Positions 60,711-62,744 of a stretch of 62,744 bases of DNA are shown piece after piece. Each line of letters opens with the position of its first letter. The first letter of the stretch is position 1. Origin of the DNA: JANRKN01 sp033763435. Lineage in GTDB: Bacteria > Planctomycetota > Phycisphaerae > Phycisphaerales > UBA1924. Made by a program: the position numbers and the translations under genes. The notes below the pieces were generated by a model that was given only the letters and a program-made list of their open reading frames with translations, had not been told where the DNA came from and searched no databases. Location of the stretch: positions 1 to 62,744 of the forward strand of contig JANRKN010000021.1 in NCBI GenBank assembly GCA_033763435.1, read 5' to 3'.

Positions 60711-61751
60711 TCACGCGATCCGCACGAGCCGCTCGCGCTCGCCCGGCCTCAGAAGCTCCTGCGCCTCGCGCAGCCAGCGATGGGCGTCCTGCCAGTACCC
60801 GGCCGTGGGCGCGATGGGCCCGCGGCCCTGCGCACGCGCCCGCCTCTGGAACGAATCATTGAACCGCTCCATCGCCAGTTCCCGGTGCAGCTTCGCGGTC
60901 ATCGACGCGACCGCCACGGGCAGGTGCTTGCGCTCACACTCCACCGCGAAGAGCAGCCCGATCGCGAAATCGGGCCGCGACGCGAAGCTCAGCTCGTACT
61001 TGCTCCACACGTCGCCCTCGGCGACGGTCTGCACCTTCGCCGCGCCCAGCTTCGTCTCCAGCGGCGCCACCAGCGCGAGCAGCAGCTCCGCATAGCTCGC
61101 GCGCCCGCCCAGCCGATCGCACACCACCCGCGCGTGGGTCCCCTCGGGCTCCGCGAGCGCGCGCACGCAGAACGCCCGCAGATGCTCGCCGATGCCCACG
61201 AGCGTCGTGTCGGCCTTGCCGCCCCGCTCGCGCACGACGGCGTTGAATTCCCACTCGGGAATCACCCGGCACGCGACGCTCAGCGCGGCGCACTCGGCCC
61301 GGTGCAGCTCACCCCGCAGCATGTTCGCCGCGATCGATACCAGGCCCGCGTCGCCCGCGACGGGCAGCGCGATCGCCGGGCCGCGGTAGGGCTCGCTCTC
61401 GAACCAGTCCGCGCCCGCCGGGCCCGTGTGCGCGTACAGGTCCAGATCCGTCGCGGGAAGCTCAGCGTCCGCGAGCGTCGCGAGGGTGAAGGCGAGCACG
61501 CCGCGCTCGAGGTGCAGCAGCGGGTGGCGCTTGCCCCCCGAGGCGAGCTTGAGCTGTTTGGAGTCGGCGACCGCGAGGCGCTGCTTGTCCTTGGTCGAGC
61601 GCGCGACCGCGCCCGAGAGCCGCGACCAGAAGTCCGGCGCGGGCTGCTCGGGCGTCCAGGCGTCGAGCCTGAGCGTGCAGCAGCCGACGCACAAAGGCCC
61701 AAGCAAGGGCCCGTACCCGGCCTCGTCGATCCCCGCGATCAGCAGCGCCAT
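60711..61751 (-). CDS. RNase HII-like protein with altered last catalytic acid
   Basis: A 346-aa protein from ATG 61751 (MALLIAGIDEAGYGPLLGPL). GIDEAGYGPLLGP matches the RNase HII start, GxDEAGRG, with Asp9 and Glu10. ADSKQL (Asp64) and CDRLGG (Asp212) fit the middle sites. In the place of the last catalytic Asp the protein has Glu291 in ASMTAKLHRELAM. It is much longer than ordinary RNase HII (about 200 aa), with inserts. It may be a relative with another nucleic-acid role. It lies 34 nt before ribD. Confidence 0.72.
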   Translation of the reverse strand: MALLIAGIDEAGYGPLLGPLCVGCCTLRLDAWTPEQPAPDFWSRLSGAVARSTKDKQRLAVADSKQLKLASGGKRHPLLHLERGVLAFTLATLADAELPATDLDLYAHTGPAGADWFESEPYRGPAIALPVAGDAGLVSIAANMLRGELHRAECAALSVACRVIPEWEFNAVVRERGGKADTTLVGIGEHLRAFCVRALAEPEGTHARVVCDRLGGRASYAELLLALVAPLETKLGAAKVQTVAEGDVWSKYELSFASRPDFAIGLLFAVECERKHLPVAVASMTAKLHRELAMERFNDSFQRRARAQGRGPIAPTAGYWQDAHRWLREAQELLRPGERERLVRIA

Positions 61752-61785
61752 GCCCGCGAGCATATCGCCCGTATGCTGGCGGATC

Positions 61786-62744
61786 GTGGACGGTCATGAA
61801 CTCACTTCCATTCTTCCTGTCGCGGGCATCACGCTCGTGGCGCTCGAGTGGCTCCTGCGCTTGGGCCTCGTGACGCGGATTCTGCTCCGCCGCACGCCCG
61901 CGTCCGATGCGCTGGCGTGGATCACGTTCATCGCCCTGGTGCCGGTGTTCGGGTTCCTTGTCTACCTGCTGATGGGTGAGACGCCTCTGGGCCGGCGCCG
62001 TCGGCGGGCGCACGACAAGCTCGAGCGCGAGGCCGAGGCCCGAGGGCGCGAGGCGCTCGCCTGCGTCGGCGCCGCGACCGCCTGGCCGATCGACGCCCTC
62101 TCGGCCTCGATGATCCGCCTGGGCTCGGCCGTCGGCGGCCTTCCCGCGGTCGGCGGCAACGAACTCGAACTCTTCGACGACGCGCCGACGGTGCTCGATC
62201 GGCTCCGCGCCGACATCGACGCCGCGCAGCACCACGTCCACATGCTCTACTACATCTGGGGCGATTCGCCCGGGGCCCGCGCCGTCGTCGATGCGCTCGA
62301 ACGCGCCGCACGCCGCGGCGTGCAGTGCCGCCTGCTCGCCGACGCGGTCGGTTCCTCGGCCTGGCTCTCCTCCGCGGCTGCCGCTCGTCTCCGCGCCGCG
62401 GGCGCTCAGGTCGAGGCCTGCCTGCCCGTCAATCCCTTCCGACGATCGCTCCACCGCATCGACCTGCGCAATCACCGCAAGCTCGCGGTGATCGACGGCA
62501 GCGTTGCCTACTGCGGCTCGCAGAACATGATCGACGACCGCGTACGCGTCCGGCGGATCCCGCCGAAGTATCGCACGTGGATCGACACCAGCGTGCGCCT
62601 CCGCGGCCCCGCGGCGATCGCGCTCCAGGCCGCGTTCCTGGGCGACTGGCTCAGCGACAGCCGCGAGGCCATCACCGACTTTGCGCCGTACCTCACCGTG
62701 CCCGAGTCGCCCGGCGCGACGCTCGTGCAGGTGCTGCCCAGCGG
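61786..62744 (+). CDS. Cardiolipin synthase/phospholipase D-family protein, N-terminal part (runs off the window)
   Basis: The frame begins with GTG 61786 (VDGHELTSILPVAGI) and stays open to the end of the window, about 319 residues. No ATG is near in this frame. Two membrane helices (ILPVAGITLVALEWLL and AWITFIALVPVFGFLVYLLM) match the cardiolipin synthase start, then YLLMGETPLGRRRR. The phospholipase D part has HHVHMLYYIWGDSPGA and the first HKD site in HRIDLRNHRKLAVIDGSVAY in part. The second HKD is outside. It is divergent from the RNase HII-like gene. Confidence 0.88.
   Translation, partial: MDGHELTSILPVAGITLVALEWLLRLGLVTRILLRRTPASDALAWITFIALVPVFGFLVYLLMGETPLGRRRRRAHDKLEREAEARGREALACVGAATAWPIDALSASMIRLGSAVGGLPAVGGNELELFDDAPTVLDRLRADIDAAQHHVHMLYYIWGDSPGARAVVDALERAARRGVQCRLLADAVGSSAWLSSAAAARLRAAGAQVEACLPVNPFRRSLHRIDLRNHRKLAVIDGSVAYCGSQNMIDDRVRVRRIPPKYRTWIDTSVRLRGPAAIALQAAFLGDWLSDSREAITDFAPYLTVPESPGATLVQVLPS

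Overview
The window is a 62.7 kb piece of a very GC-rich bacterial chromosome. It most resembles a planctomycete of the Phycisphaerae type. Reasons: two orphan proteins with the N-terminal FTLIELLVVIAII prepilin motif followed by ILLP and a short helix, the form abundant in Planctomycetota; a VWA-led operon of giant exported helical-repeat proteins; a stand-alone LigD-type phosphoesterase domain; the hydroxysqualene route (hpnC-hpnD-hpnE); and many small lipoproteins with only generic features. This placement is inferred from gene content, not from rRNA. I see no rRNA, tRNA, CRISPR array, transposase, integrase or phage gene, so it reads as stable core chromosome.

Layout. 0-9.6 kb: end of citrate synthase, a PH-domain membrane protein, thiS-thiG, lipoproteins, gmhA, an SGNH-like fusion protein, a prepilin-like protein and tryptophan 2,3-dioxygenase. 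9.6-10.1 kb: a divergent gap with DnaA-box-like sites. 10.1-15.7 kb: a TIM-barrel isomerase, queG, a cytosine-deaminase-like enzyme and fusA. 16.1-22.8 kb: a minus-strand operon ispH-rlmN-TIGR02206-wecA-like-O-antigen-ligase-like, in which each start overlaps the previous stop by 4 nt; rlmN carries an in-frame 30-bp repeat. 22.9-27.5 kb: hpnC-hpnD-hpnE plus an exonuclease/endonuclease/phosphatase-fold protein. 27.8-31 kb: a small membrane protein, a second prepilin-like protein, and pyrH-frr.

31.0-39.8 kb holds the most unusual block: five plus-strand genes joined by 4-nt overlaps (VWA protein, exported protein, 938-aa exported helical-repeat protein, 926-aa single-pass protein, exported zinc-ribbon protein). 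I recognise no described system. 39.9-43.1 kb: a tRNA-binding protein, then ECF sigma, anti-sigma and a collagen-like exported protein. 43.1-49.1 kb: a minus-strand methionine-cycle cluster, ArsR-methyltransferase fusion, ahcY, an AsmA-like protein, a cation/proton antiporter and metF, with a near-perfect palindrome over the regulator start codon. 49.1-62.7 kb: TPR lipoprotein, LigD-phosphoesterase-like protein, CYTH protein, ligA, DUF697 protein, asnB, M42 peptidase, YgfZ-like protein, ribD, a divergent RNase HII-like protein and the start of a cardiolipin synthase.

Functionally the genes are mostly housekeeping: translation (fusA, frr, rlmN, queG), cofactors (thiS/G, ribD, metF), isoprenoid/hopanoid precursors (ispH, hpnCDE), cell-surface glycan synthesis (gmhA, wecA-like, ligase-like) and DNA sealing (ligA). 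Envelope proteins of unknown role are set among them.
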